This document shows, piece after piece, positions 25,083 to 32,436 of a DNA stretch of 64,000 bases. This DNA is from Clostridiaceae bacterium (GTDB taxonomy: Bacteria; Bacillota; Clostridia; Lachnospirales; Lachnospiraceae): positions 1 through 64,000 of the forward strand of contig QXWR01000029.1 of assembly GCA_009911065.1 (NCBI GenBank), in the 5' to 3' direction. Made by a program: the position numbers and the translations under genes. The notes beneath the pieces were generated by a model that made no database searches, was not told where the DNA came from, and saw only the letters and a program-made list of their open reading frames with translations. Position 1 is the first letter of the stretch. The number at the start of each line of letters is the position of its first letter.

Positions 25083-26411
25083 ATGAAAAAAAGCGTAGCA
25101 TTGTTACTGGCAGGAGTTATGGCACTGTCATTGACCGCCTGTGGGGGCGGCGGATCGAATGGAACGAATACCACGGCAGCTCCGGCAGCAGGAGGAGATC
25201 AGTCACAGGCGTCAGGAGGCGGGTCATCTGCCGGGGCAGAGGGCAAGACCAAGATCACCTTTATCAACGGTTTTACCGGAGGCGACGGTCCTTACATGAG
25301 CAAGATTGTGGATGGTTTTAACGCATCCCAGGATCAGTATTTTATTGAACAGCTTCAGGACTCGGATCATTATACCAAGTTTAAGTCTGACAATTTTGAT
25401 ATGCTGATCATTCATGCAGACTGGATTTCCACCTACCATGCTATGGGACTTTTAAGGGAAGTATCTGATCTTTATGAGAAAGCAGAGCTTTCTTTTGAGA
25501 ATGATTGGCATCCCATTACTCAGACGTATGCCAAGTATGAAGACGGCGTGTTTGCCTTCCCATTGGATTTATATGCGGAGACCTTTTACTACAACAAGGA
25601 ACTGACCGAGACTCCGCCAAAGGATTATGCAGAGATGATCGCTCTTCGAGATAAGCTGGATTCGGAAAATTCCCGGATTTATCCCATCGGCCTTCCTCTG
25701 ACTGGCGACGAACAGTGGGCCTGGATGACAGCCCTTGGACAGTCCGGCTGCAACTGGGTGGAAGGGGAGCACATTAAGATGGACACAGAAGAGGTGTGTG
25801 ATGCGTTTATGAAGGTTCATGATCTGATTTATAAAGATCATTTAAGCGCAGAGGGACTTGGAGACCAGGATCATTACAATACCTTTGTCAATGAATCCAC
25901 AGACAATTCCAATGTTAAGGTTGCTATGTGTCTTTCCGGTCCTTGGAAGTATGTGACTGCCAAGGAGATTTTGGGAGACAATTTAGGGATTGGCACTTTG
26001 CCGCAGATTTACGGAGATACTCCTTGTGTTCCTGCAGGAGGACATACCTTTGCGGTTTCTGCTGATGTGACCGATGAGGCCAAACTGGACGGAATTGCCG
26101 CTTTTATGAAGTATGCTTATCAGCCGGATGTGATGCTCAACTGGGCAGATTCCGGACAGGCTCCCATTCATCTTGCCACCATGGAGAAGGTAAAGGCAGA
26201 GCCAGACAAGTATCCGGTGGCAGCAGTCAATTATGAGATTTTTGATAATGCCATGATTCTTCCTGCTATTTACAACATTCGTGAGCAGGTGAAATATGTC
26301 AACAAGACCGTGTGGGCATTGGTGCTTCAGACTCCGGATTTGACCAGAGATCAGCTGATGGAAGAGTTAAAGAACGCCACTGAGATTGCCACAGAGCTGT
26401 CAGAACAGTAA
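25083..26411 (+). CDS. Sugar ABC transporter substrate-binding lipoprotein
   Basis: A 442-residue family 1 extracellular solute-binding protein. The signal peptide MKKSVALLLAGVMALSL leads to lipobox LTAC, with Cys20 as the lipidation site. A Gly/Ser/Thr-rich linker (about 21-55) precedes the mature fold, which starts KTKITFINGFTGGDGPY. Blocks such as FAFPLDLYAETFYYNKEL and PCVPAGGHTFAVSADV are typical of carbohydrate binders. AAAGGAGAG precedes the ATG. The gene heads an operon of binding protein, two permeases, GH2 enzyme and HAD phosphatase, so the ligand is probably a glycoside or oligosaccharide cleaved by the GH2 enzyme. Confidence 0.95.
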   Translation: MKKSVALLLAGVMALSLTACGGGGSNGTNTTAAPAAGGDQSQASGGGSSAGAEGKTKITFINGFTGGDGPYMSKIVDGFNASQDQYFIEQLQDSDHYTKFKSDNFDMLIIHADWISTYHAMGLLREVSDLYEKAELSFENDWHPITQTYAKYEDGVFAFPLDLYAETFYYNKELTETPPKDYAEMIALRDKLDSENSRIYPIGLPLTGDEQWAWMTALGQSGCNWVEGEHIKMDTEEVCDAFMKVHDLIYKDHLSAEGLGDQDHYNTFVNESTDNSNVKVAMCLSGPWKYVTAKEILGDNLGIGTLPQIYGDTPCVPAGGHTFAVSADVTDEAKLDGIAAFMKYAYQPDVMLNWADSGQAPIHLATMEKVKAEPDKYPVAAVNYEIFDNAMILPAIYNIREQVKYVNKTVWALVLQTPDLTRDQLMEELKNATEIATELSEQ

Positions 26412-26440
26412 GCACATGCACTGGGGCGAAGTCCCCTTTG

Positions 26441-26497
26441 GCGGCCGGAGACAGGCAAATGGGTTTCCGGCCGCACCATAAGGCTGCCTATGCAGCC
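26441..26497 (+). other. Tandem stem-loops between binding-protein and permease genes
   Basis: Stem 1: GCGGCCGGA (26441-26449) with TCCGGCCGC (26466-26474). Stem 2: GGCTGC (26482-26487) with GCAGCC (26492-26497). Neither is followed by a T run, so they are not standard terminators. In transporter operons such structures often protect the 3' end of the binding-protein RNA and lower permease output; that role is inferred. Confidence 0.7.
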
Positions 26498-26515
26498 GGA
26501 AAGGGAAGGTAGAAG

Positions 26516-27409
26516 ATGAAAAAGAAGACAACCATAGCGGTTTTGTTTGTACTTCCTTTTATTCTGTTTTTTTTGATGTTCTGGCTGATTCCCTTTGTTT
26601 ACGGGATTGTAATGAGCGTGAGCAAATACAGTCTGGTAAAAGGCAATCAGGGGTTTGTGGGATTGGACAACTATATCAAAGTCCTGTTTTCTTCTTCCAT
26701 GTATAATAAGTCTTTTTGGCTTGGCATGAAGAATACCATGATTTTTGTTATTTTAACCACGCCGTTTTTGGTTCTTGGAAGTCTTGCTCTGGCGCTTCTT
26801 TTAGACCGGCTTCCGGACCGGATAAAGGGTGTGTTTCGAACCATTTATTTCGCATCTTATGCGGTTTCTGTAACTGCCGTTGCAGCTGTGTTCGTATGGC
26901 TGATGAAGGGGAACGGCGGTTACTTAAATAACCTGATGCTGAATCTTGGGATTATTGACAAGGCAGTGCCGTGGATGGAGCAGCAGCCCTTTGTGTGGGT
27001 GTCTTTGACAGTGGCTACCATCTGGTGGACCATTGGATACAACATGATGTTGTTTGTCAATGCCCTCAATGAGATTGACACTCAGCTTTATGAGGCGTCT
27101 GCCATTGATGGGGCAGGTTTTGGGACTCAGCTTCGGTATATTATATTTCCGGGAATTAAAAATGTATTTTTCTTTGTGCTGATGACTACGATCATCGCAT
27201 CCTTTAATGTGTATGGACAGACCAGACTGATGACCCAGGGTGGACCGGGAGAGACGACAAAGCCGATGATTATGATGATCACTTCCACCATTATGGACCG
27301 GAATGACCTGGGGGTAGGAAGCGCTATGACCATTCTTATGGGTATTGTGATTGTGCTCTGTTCCGTGGGGCAGTATTATCTGACCAAAGAAAAAGAAGAA
27401 CTCAGATAG
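26516..27409 (+). CDS. Sugar ABC transporter permease (MalF/UgpA type)
   Basis: A 297-residue polytopic permease with about six membrane helices. The cytoplasmic EAA loop reads EASAIDGAGFGTQLRYIIFPGIK (about residues 195-217) and would contact the ATPase. An AAGGGAAGG-type site precedes the ATG. It pairs with the second permease 12 bases downstream to form the translocation pore for the binding protein encoded at 25083. No ATP-binding subunit is encoded in this cluster. Confidence 0.95.
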   Translation: MKKKTTIAVLFVLPFILFFLMFWLIPFVYGIVMSVSKYSLVKGNQGFVGLDNYIKVLFSSSMYNKSFWLGMKNTMIFVILTTPFLVLGSLALALLLDRLPDRIKGVFRTIYFASYAVSVTAVAAVFVWLMKGNGGYLNNLMLNLGIIDKAVPWMEQQPFVWVSLTVATIWWTIGYNMMLFVNALNEIDTQLYEASAIDGAGFGTQLRYIIFPGIKNVFFFVLMTTIIASFNVYGQTRLMTQGGPGETTKPMIMMITSTIMDRNDLGVGSAMTILMGIVIVLCSVGQYYLTKEKEELR

Positions 27410-27421
27410 GAGGAGAGAACG

Positions 27422-28252
27422 ATGAAAACAAAGAACATGAATAAAATATTTCTGGTTATCATTGCCTGTATTGTTGCGTATCTGTTCCTCCTGCCCTTGA
27501 TGTTTATGATTTTTACCAGCTTTAAAGGGATTGCAGAGTCAGTTACGTCCACCACGCTGCTGCCAAAGACCTGGACCATGGAGAATTACCGGGAGTTGTT
27601 TATGAACACCTCCACATCGCCGGTTCTTCGGTGGCTGGGGAACACGGCTGTTGTCACCTGTGCAGGCACAGCTCTTCGGATTGTCACCAGCGTTTTGGCA
27701 GCCTATGCTCTGGCACGTCTTCCGGTTCCTGGGAAAAAGTTTATCCTGGTGGCTCTTATTTGGGCTATGGCGATTCCGGAGATTGTGACGTTTTTCCCGC
27801 TGTTTTATATGTTTAAGCAGGTAGGGGGATTAAATACGTTTTGGCCGTTAATCCTGCCTTCCGGGTCAGGCGTCATGTGTATTTATCTGATTTATAATTT
27901 CCTTCTGGCTTTTCCAAAAGAGCTGGAGGAGGCAGGCTTTGTGGAAGGCGCCAATGTGTTTCAGGTGCTGTGGCACATTGTGGTGCCGTCGGTGAAACCA
28001 GTGATTGTTACTCAGGCATTTATTACGTTTTTGGGATTGTACAACAGTTATCTGTGGCCGTCTCTTGTGATCAGCAGGAATGAGAACCGGACCATTACCC
28101 TGGGAATTGCGGCTTTGGTTCTGGGCGAGAATTATACCAATCCTGGACTGATGATGGCGTCTACAGTGGTATCGGTGCTTCCGGTCATGTTGATCTTTAT
28201 GTTTGCAAACAAGTATATTGTACGAGGATTTACACAATCAGGAATTAAATAG
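27422..28252 (+). CDS. Sugar ABC transporter permease (MalG/UgpE type)
   Basis: A 276-residue permease with six predicted helices, starting with KIFLVIIACIVAYLFLLPLM. The EAA loop reads EEAGFVEGANVFQVLWHIV followed by VPSVKP (about 187-212). AGGAGAG lies before the ATG. It is the heterodimer partner of the preceding permease. The ATPase is probably an unlinked shared one, as with MsmX/MsmK of other Gram-positives. Confidence 0.95.
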   Translation: MKTKNMNKIFLVIIACIVAYLFLLPLMFMIFTSFKGIAESVTSTTLLPKTWTMENYRELFMNTSTSPVLRWLGNTAVVTCAGTALRIVTSVLAAYALARLPVPGKKFILVALIWAMAIPEIVTFFPLFYMFKQVGGLNTFWPLILPSGSGVMCIYLIYNFLLAFPKELEEAGFVEGANVFQVLWHIVVPSVKPVIVTQAFITFLGLYNSYLWPSLVISRNENRTITLGIAALVLGENYTNPGLMMASTVVSVLPVMLIFMFANKYIVRGFTQSGIK

Positions 28253-28261
28253 GAGGATCGG

Positions 28262-30034
28262 ATGATGAGAGAAGAATATCCACGTCCGGAATTTGTCCGG
28301 GAGAAATGGATGAGCCTGAATGGCTGCTGGTCCTTTGGATATGGCAGCAAGAAGACACAGATTGAAGTTCCCTTTGTGTGTCAAAGCAAGTTAAGCGGAA
28401 TTGGAGAGCGGATTGAAGAAGACCATGTGGTGTACGAGCGGAAATTTGTGATTCCTTCCGACTGGAAAGAAAAGGTGATTCTGCTGCATTTCGGCGCTGT
28501 GGATTATCGGTGCAGCGTGTTTGTCAACGAGCGGTGCGTGGGAAGCCACACAGGAGGCCAGACGTCCTTTTCCTTTGACATTACTCGGTATTTAAACTGG
28601 CAGGAGGAGACAATCCGGGTGGAGGTGGAAGATCCCTTAAAGGATGAGAGCATTCCAAGAGGGAAACAATTTTGGGAGAAAGAATCCAAGTTTATCTGGT
28701 ATACTCCCAGCACGGGAATCTGGCAGAGTGTATGGCTGGAGCCGGTTTCTGCCACCAATCTTAAGTGGGTGCATTTTACGCCGGATATTGATGAAGGAAC
28801 CGTTAAGATCGATTATCAGCTTTCGGACACATCCGTGCTTCCCAGCCGGGTTCATGTGAAGATCTTTTTGGGAGAACAGGAGATTTTTCATGGAAACATG
28901 CTGTGCAATACAGCCAGAAACAGTTTGACCGTGGATGTTTTTCGAAAAAAAGCCATGGAAGGGTCCTTCCACTTTACCGGCAATTACTGGAGTCCGGAAA
29001 ATCCCATTCTGTATGATGTGCGGATTGATGTGGATGAAGGGGAGACTGGAAAGCAGGCGGATTATGTTGAGACCTATTTTGGAATGCGCAAGATTCATGT
29101 GGAGAACGGCAAGCTGTATCTGAACAATCAGCCTTACTATCAGAAGCTTTTGTTAGATCAGGGGTACTGGAAGGACGGGCTGGTGACAGCTCCCACAGAC
29201 GAGGATTATCAGGAGGATATTCGCAAGTCCAAGGAAATGGGTTTTAACGGGTGCAGAAAGCATGAGAAGGTGGAGGACCCCAGGTTCCTTTACTGGGCAG
29301 ACAAGATGGGATTTTTGGTTTGGGAGGCCATGGCCAGCTTCTGGTCTTATACCCCCCAGGCGGCAGAGGCATTTACCAGAGAGTGGATGGATGTGATTCA
29401 CCGGGATTATAATCATCCTTCTATCGTGGTTTGGGGGATGTTAAATGAGAGCTGGGGCGTGCCGAGAATTTACAGCAACCGCCAGCAGCAGGATTTCTCC
29501 CGCGCCCTTTATTATCTGGCCAGAGGTCTGGATACCACCCGTCTGGTAATCTCCAATGACGGCTGGGAAATGACTGAGACCGACATCTGTGCTTTCCACA
29601 GCTATAAACATGGGGAAAAGGATCATAAAGAACAGCATGACTTTTTCAAAGAGTCCTTAAAGAAGGTGGACAGTCTTCATCTGATTATGGAGAAGCTTTT
29701 GTTTGCCAAGGGAAGTTCTTACAAAGGGCAGCCAGTAGTGCTGACTGAGTGCGGCGGCATTACGGTTAAGTCAGAGGATAAGACAGAGGGTGTGATGGAG
29801 GAAGCAATCCGGGAACATGACAAAGAGTGGGGATATACTTCTGCTTCCAAGTCGGATTTTCTGGAAGAGTATGGCCGGGTGATCGGCGCTATCTACGATT
29901 CTGAGATAATCAATGGCTTCTGTTATACTCAGCTGACGGATGTGGAACAGGAAACCAATGGTCTTTTGACCTATGACCATAAGTATAAATTTGATCCGGC
30001 CGAAATCCGGAAAATAAATGATCGGAAAAAGTGA
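28262..30034 (+). CDS. Glycoside hydrolase family 2 enzyme
   Basis: A 590-residue GH2 enzyme with the usual order: N-terminal sugar-binding beta-sandwich (about 40-170, VFVNERCVGSHTGGQTSFSF), an immunoglobulin-like domain, and the TIM barrel (about 290-590). The acid/base glutamate is in WGMLNESWG at about 396 and the nucleophile in VLTECGG at about 495. It lacks a signal peptide, so it acts on imported substrate in the cytoplasm. Beta-galactosidase, beta-glucuronidase or beta-mannosidase activity cannot be told apart by eye. AGGAGG precedes two consecutive ATGs (28262, 28265). It is shorter than LacZ and close in length to UidA-like enzymes. Confidence 0.93.
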   Translation: MMREEYPRPEFVREKWMSLNGCWSFGYGSKKTQIEVPFVCQSKLSGIGERIEEDHVVYERKFVIPSDWKEKVILLHFGAVDYRCSVFVNERCVGSHTGGQTSFSFDITRYLNWQEETIRVEVEDPLKDESIPRGKQFWEKESKFIWYTPSTGIWQSVWLEPVSATNLKWVHFTPDIDEGTVKIDYQLSDTSVLPSRVHVKIFLGEQEIFHGNMLCNTARNSLTVDVFRKKAMEGSFHFTGNYWSPENPILYDVRIDVDEGETGKQADYVETYFGMRKIHVENGKLYLNNQPYYQKLLLDQGYWKDGLVTAPTDEDYQEDIRKSKEMGFNGCRKHEKVEDPRFLYWADKMGFLVWEAMASFWSYTPQAAEAFTREWMDVIHRDYNHPSIVVWGMLNESWGVPRIYSNRQQQDFSRALYYLARGLDTTRLVISNDGWEMTETDICAFHSYKHGEKDHKEQHDFFKESLKKVDSLHLIMEKLLFAKGSSYKGQPVVLTECGGITVKSEDKTEGVMEEAIREHDKEWGYTSASKSDFLEEYGRVIGAIYDSEIINGFCYTQLTDVEQETNGLLTYDHKYKFDPAEIRKINDRKK

Positions 30035-30845
30035 GATGAATAAGCAGCAGATATTAGATAAGACAGAACTTTTTGTGTTGGATATGGATGGGACTTTTTA
30101 TTTGGGAGACCAGATTCTTCCGGGAGCTTTGGACTTTTTAAAAGCAGTGGAGGAAAGCGGGAAGCGGTATTTGTTTTTCACCAACAATTCTTCCAAATCA
30201 CCGGAGAAATACATTGAGAAACTGGCTGGAATGGAGTGCCAGATCAGCCGGGATCAGATTATGACTTCAGGAGATGTGACCATTCAATATTTAAAGGAAT
30301 TTTATCCGGGGAAACGGGTGTATCTGATGGGAACGCCTGCTCTGGAAGAGAGTTTTTGCCAGGAGGGAATCTGCCTGGTGCAGGAAGAGGCAGATGTGGT
30401 GGTGATCGGATTTGACACAACCCTCACCTATGAGAAACTGGAACGGGCCTGTACCTTAATCCGCAACGGAGCTGTTTTTCTGGCCACCCATCTGGATATT
30501 AATTGTCCGGTGGAAAATGGTTTTATTCCGGACTGCGGAGCGTTTTGTGCAGCCATTCAGCTTTCCACAGGCGTGAAGCCAAAATATCTTGGAAAACCTT
30601 TTGCGGAGACGGTGGACATGGTTCTGGAACGAACCGGGGCAGCCAGAGAGAAAACTGCTTTTGTAGGGGACCGGCTGTATACGGACGTGGCCACGGGAGT
30701 AAAGAACAAAGCGATGGGGTTTTTGGTTCTGACCGGAGAGACAAAACTGGAGGATGTGGAAACCTCCGATGTAAAGCCGGATGAGATTTTTCAGTCAATC
30801 GAGGAAATGGGACAGATTTTAAGGGGAATGGGCCAATCGGTTTAG
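30018..30845 (+). CDS. HAD-IIA family sugar/aryl phosphatase (NagD-like)
   Basis: A 275-residue HAD-superfamily IIA phosphatase. Motif I is VLDMDGTFYLGD with nucleophile and acid Asp, motif II lies in FFTNNSSKSP, and motif IV is FVGDRLYTDVATG. Cap residues PDCGAFCAAIQLSTG fit the NagD group, which dephosphorylates sugar phosphates or nucleotides. The reading frame overlaps the GH2 gene; ATG 30018 gives a 17-base overlap and ATG 30036, just after the GH2 stop, is the alternative. Last gene of the sugar operon; a terminator follows. Confidence 0.92.
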   Translation: MIGKSEMNKQQILDKTELFVLDMDGTFYLGDQILPGALDFLKAVEESGKRYLFFTNNSSKSPEKYIEKLAGMECQISRDQIMTSGDVTIQYLKEFYPGKRVYLMGTPALEESFCQEGICLVQEEADVVVIGFDTTLTYEKLERACTLIRNGAVFLATHLDINCPVENGFIPDCGAFCAAIQLSTGVKPKYLGKPFAETVDMVLERTGAAREKTAFVGDRLYTDVATGVKNKAMGFLVLTGETKLEDVETSDVKPDEIFQSIEEMGQILRGMGQSV

Positions 30846-30905
30846 GCTCAGAAAGGACAGGAGTTGTCCTTACTTTTGGGAATGGATTTTAATAAAACGT
30901 GAAGA

Positions 30906-30953
30906 AAAGCCGTCAAAGGGACCTTAGGGGAATGGACTTTTGGCGGCTTTTTT
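30906..30953 (+). terminator. Terminator of the sugar operon
   Basis: Stem AAAGCCGTCAAAGG (about 30907-30920) with CTTTTGGCGGCTTT (about 30937-30950), with one mismatch and wobble pairs, followed by six T. Confidence 0.82.
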
Positions 30954-31006
30954 GTGGTTGATGATATTGGAAATGGGTTCTTAATAAATTCGTAATTTTT
31001 TTCATC

Positions 31007-31035
31007 TTGCCTTATGTGGGGATTTATGGTATAAG
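31007..31035 (+). promoter_or_regulatory. Promoter of the GntR/ABC operon
   Basis: TTGCCT, 17 bases, TATAAG, overlapping the left arm of the operator at 31031. Confidence 0.72.
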
Positions 31036-31061
31036 TGTATTAACAATCTTAGTACACTTAT
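31031..31061. promoter_or_regulatory. YtrA-type operator
   Basis: Perfect 9-base inverted repeat ATAAGTGTA (31031-31039) and TACACTTAT (31053-31061), 13 bases apart. The left arm overlaps the -10 box, as expected for repression by the GntR/YtrA protein encoded 41 bases downstream. The GTGTA/TACAC half-sites fit YtrA-subfamily sites. Confidence 0.78.
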
Positions 31062-31101
31062 TTGATGTATGTATGAAGGCTGGAGAGAAAGGAGAATGTC
31101 T

Positions 31102-31521
31102 ATGATTCTGCTGGATTTAAAGGACAGCCGGCCAATCTATGAGCAGGTGGCGGAGCGGCTTCAGGAATTGATGATGCTGGGAATATTGGAGGAGGACAGC
31201 CAGATGCCGTCGGTGAGAGGTCTTGCGATGGAACTATCCATTAACCCAAATACGATTCAGCGGGCTTATGGAGAGCTGGAACGGAGAGGATATACCTATT
31301 CCATCAAAGGAAGAGGCAGCTTTGTGGGCAGCATTCGAAAGCTGAAGGAAGCCCGGAAGGCAGAGCTGGAGAGTAAGCTGCAGACTCTTGCCAGAGAAGC
31401 AAAGACCGTTGGTATAGACCGGAGGGAATTTGCGGATATGGCTCACAAGGCTTATGATGAGGGAGGACCGCCAGAGAAGAAAAAAGAGGATACCGACACA
31501 CCAGAGGTCAGGAATGAATAA
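31102..31521 (+). CDS. GntR family transcriptional regulator, YtrA type
   Basis: A 139-residue regulator: a GntR winged helix (about 1-75; SRPIYEQVAERLQELMMLG, PSVRGLAMELSINPNTIQRA, YTYSIKGRGSFV) and a short helical tail, the compact layout of the YtrA subfamily. It probably represses its own operon by binding the repeat at 31031. ATG 31102 is chosen because AAAGGAG ends 7 bases upstream; ATG 31096 is too close to it. It is followed by an ABC ATPase and a large permease, the usual partners of YtrA-type regulators, often induced by cell-wall-active antibiotics. Confidence 0.93.
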   Translation: MILLDLKDSRPIYEQVAERLQELMMLGILEEDSQMPSVRGLAMELSINPNTIQRAYGELERRGYTYSIKGRGSFVGSIRKLKEARKAELESKLQTLAREAKTVGIDRREFADMAHKAYDEGGPPEKKKEDTDTPEVRNE

Positions 31522-31536
31522 GGGAGGGATGGCAGT

Positions 31537-32436
31537 ATGATCGAGGCAGTAAACCTGACAAAGAAATTTGACGATATTGTGGCAGTAGACAAAATTAACG
31601 CCCAGATTCGGGACGGAAGCGTATTTGGCCTGATTGGAACCAACGGGGCGGGGAAAAGCACATTTCTTCGAATGGCGGCAGGAGTTTTAAAGCCGGATGA
31701 AGGAACCATTACCATTGACGGGATGGAAGTGTTTGAAAATGAGGAGGCAAAAAAGCGGTTTTTTTATATTTCGGATGATCAGCATTTTTTCAGCAATGCC
31801 ACTCCAAGGGATATGATGGTTTATTACAAGATGGTTTACCCTTCTTTTGACAAGGAGCGGTTTCATGGGCTGATGCGAAGTTTCGACCTGGATGAAAGGA
31901 GAAAGATCAATACTTTTTCCAAGGGCATGAAAAAACAGGTTTCTGTGATCTGCGGCGTGTGTGCAGGCACAGACTATCTGTTCTGTGATGAGACTTTTGA
32001 TGGTCTGGACCCAGTGATGCGGCAGGCGGTGAAAAGCATTTTTGCCAATGACATGGAGGAGCGCCATTTGACGCCCATTATTGCATCTCACAATTTGCGG
32101 GAGCTGGAGGATATTTGCGATCATGTGGGACTTCTTCACAAAGGCGGCATTCTTTTAAGCAGAGATTTGGATGAGATGAAGATGAACATTCACAAGGTTC
32201 AATGTGTGCTTGCTGAGGGAATGGAGCCAGAGGAATTATCTGGTATTGACGTGATTAAGACAGAGCGGCGGGGGCGGCTTTTGACTTTGACGGTGCGGGG
32301 AGATTTGAGTGTAGTGGAGCACACAATGCAAACAGCAGATCCGGTATTTTATGAGACCATTCCCCTGTCTTTGGAAGAAATCTTTATCAGTGAAACGGAG
32401 GTTGTAGGGTATGACATCAAAAAGCTTATTTTTTAA
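31537..32436 (+). CDS. ABC transporter ATP-binding protein (YtrB-like)
   Basis: A 299-residue ATPase subunit of an ABC-2 type exporter. Walker A is GTNGAGKST (about 34-42), the signature region is FSKGMKKQ, and Walker B reads YLFCDETFDGLDP. The C-terminal 80 residues form the usual regulatory tail. The signature differs from the common LSGGQ but is normal for YtrB-like proteins. It lies 15 bases after the regulator and overlaps the permease gene by 26 bases, so it is tightly coupled to it. Confidence 0.94.
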   Translation: MIEAVNLTKKFDDIVAVDKINAQIRDGSVFGLIGTNGAGKSTFLRMAAGVLKPDEGTITIDGMEVFENEEAKKRFFYISDDQHFFSNATPRDMMVYYKMVYPSFDKERFHGLMRSFDLDERRKINTFSKGMKKQVSVICGVCAGTDYLFCDETFDGLDPVMRQAVKSIFANDMEERHLTPIIASHNLRELEDICDHVGLLHKGGILLSRDLDEMKMNIHKVQCVLAEGMEPEELSGIDVIKTERRGRLLTLTVRGDLSVVEHTMQTADPVFYETIPLSLEEIFISETEVVGYDIKKLIF

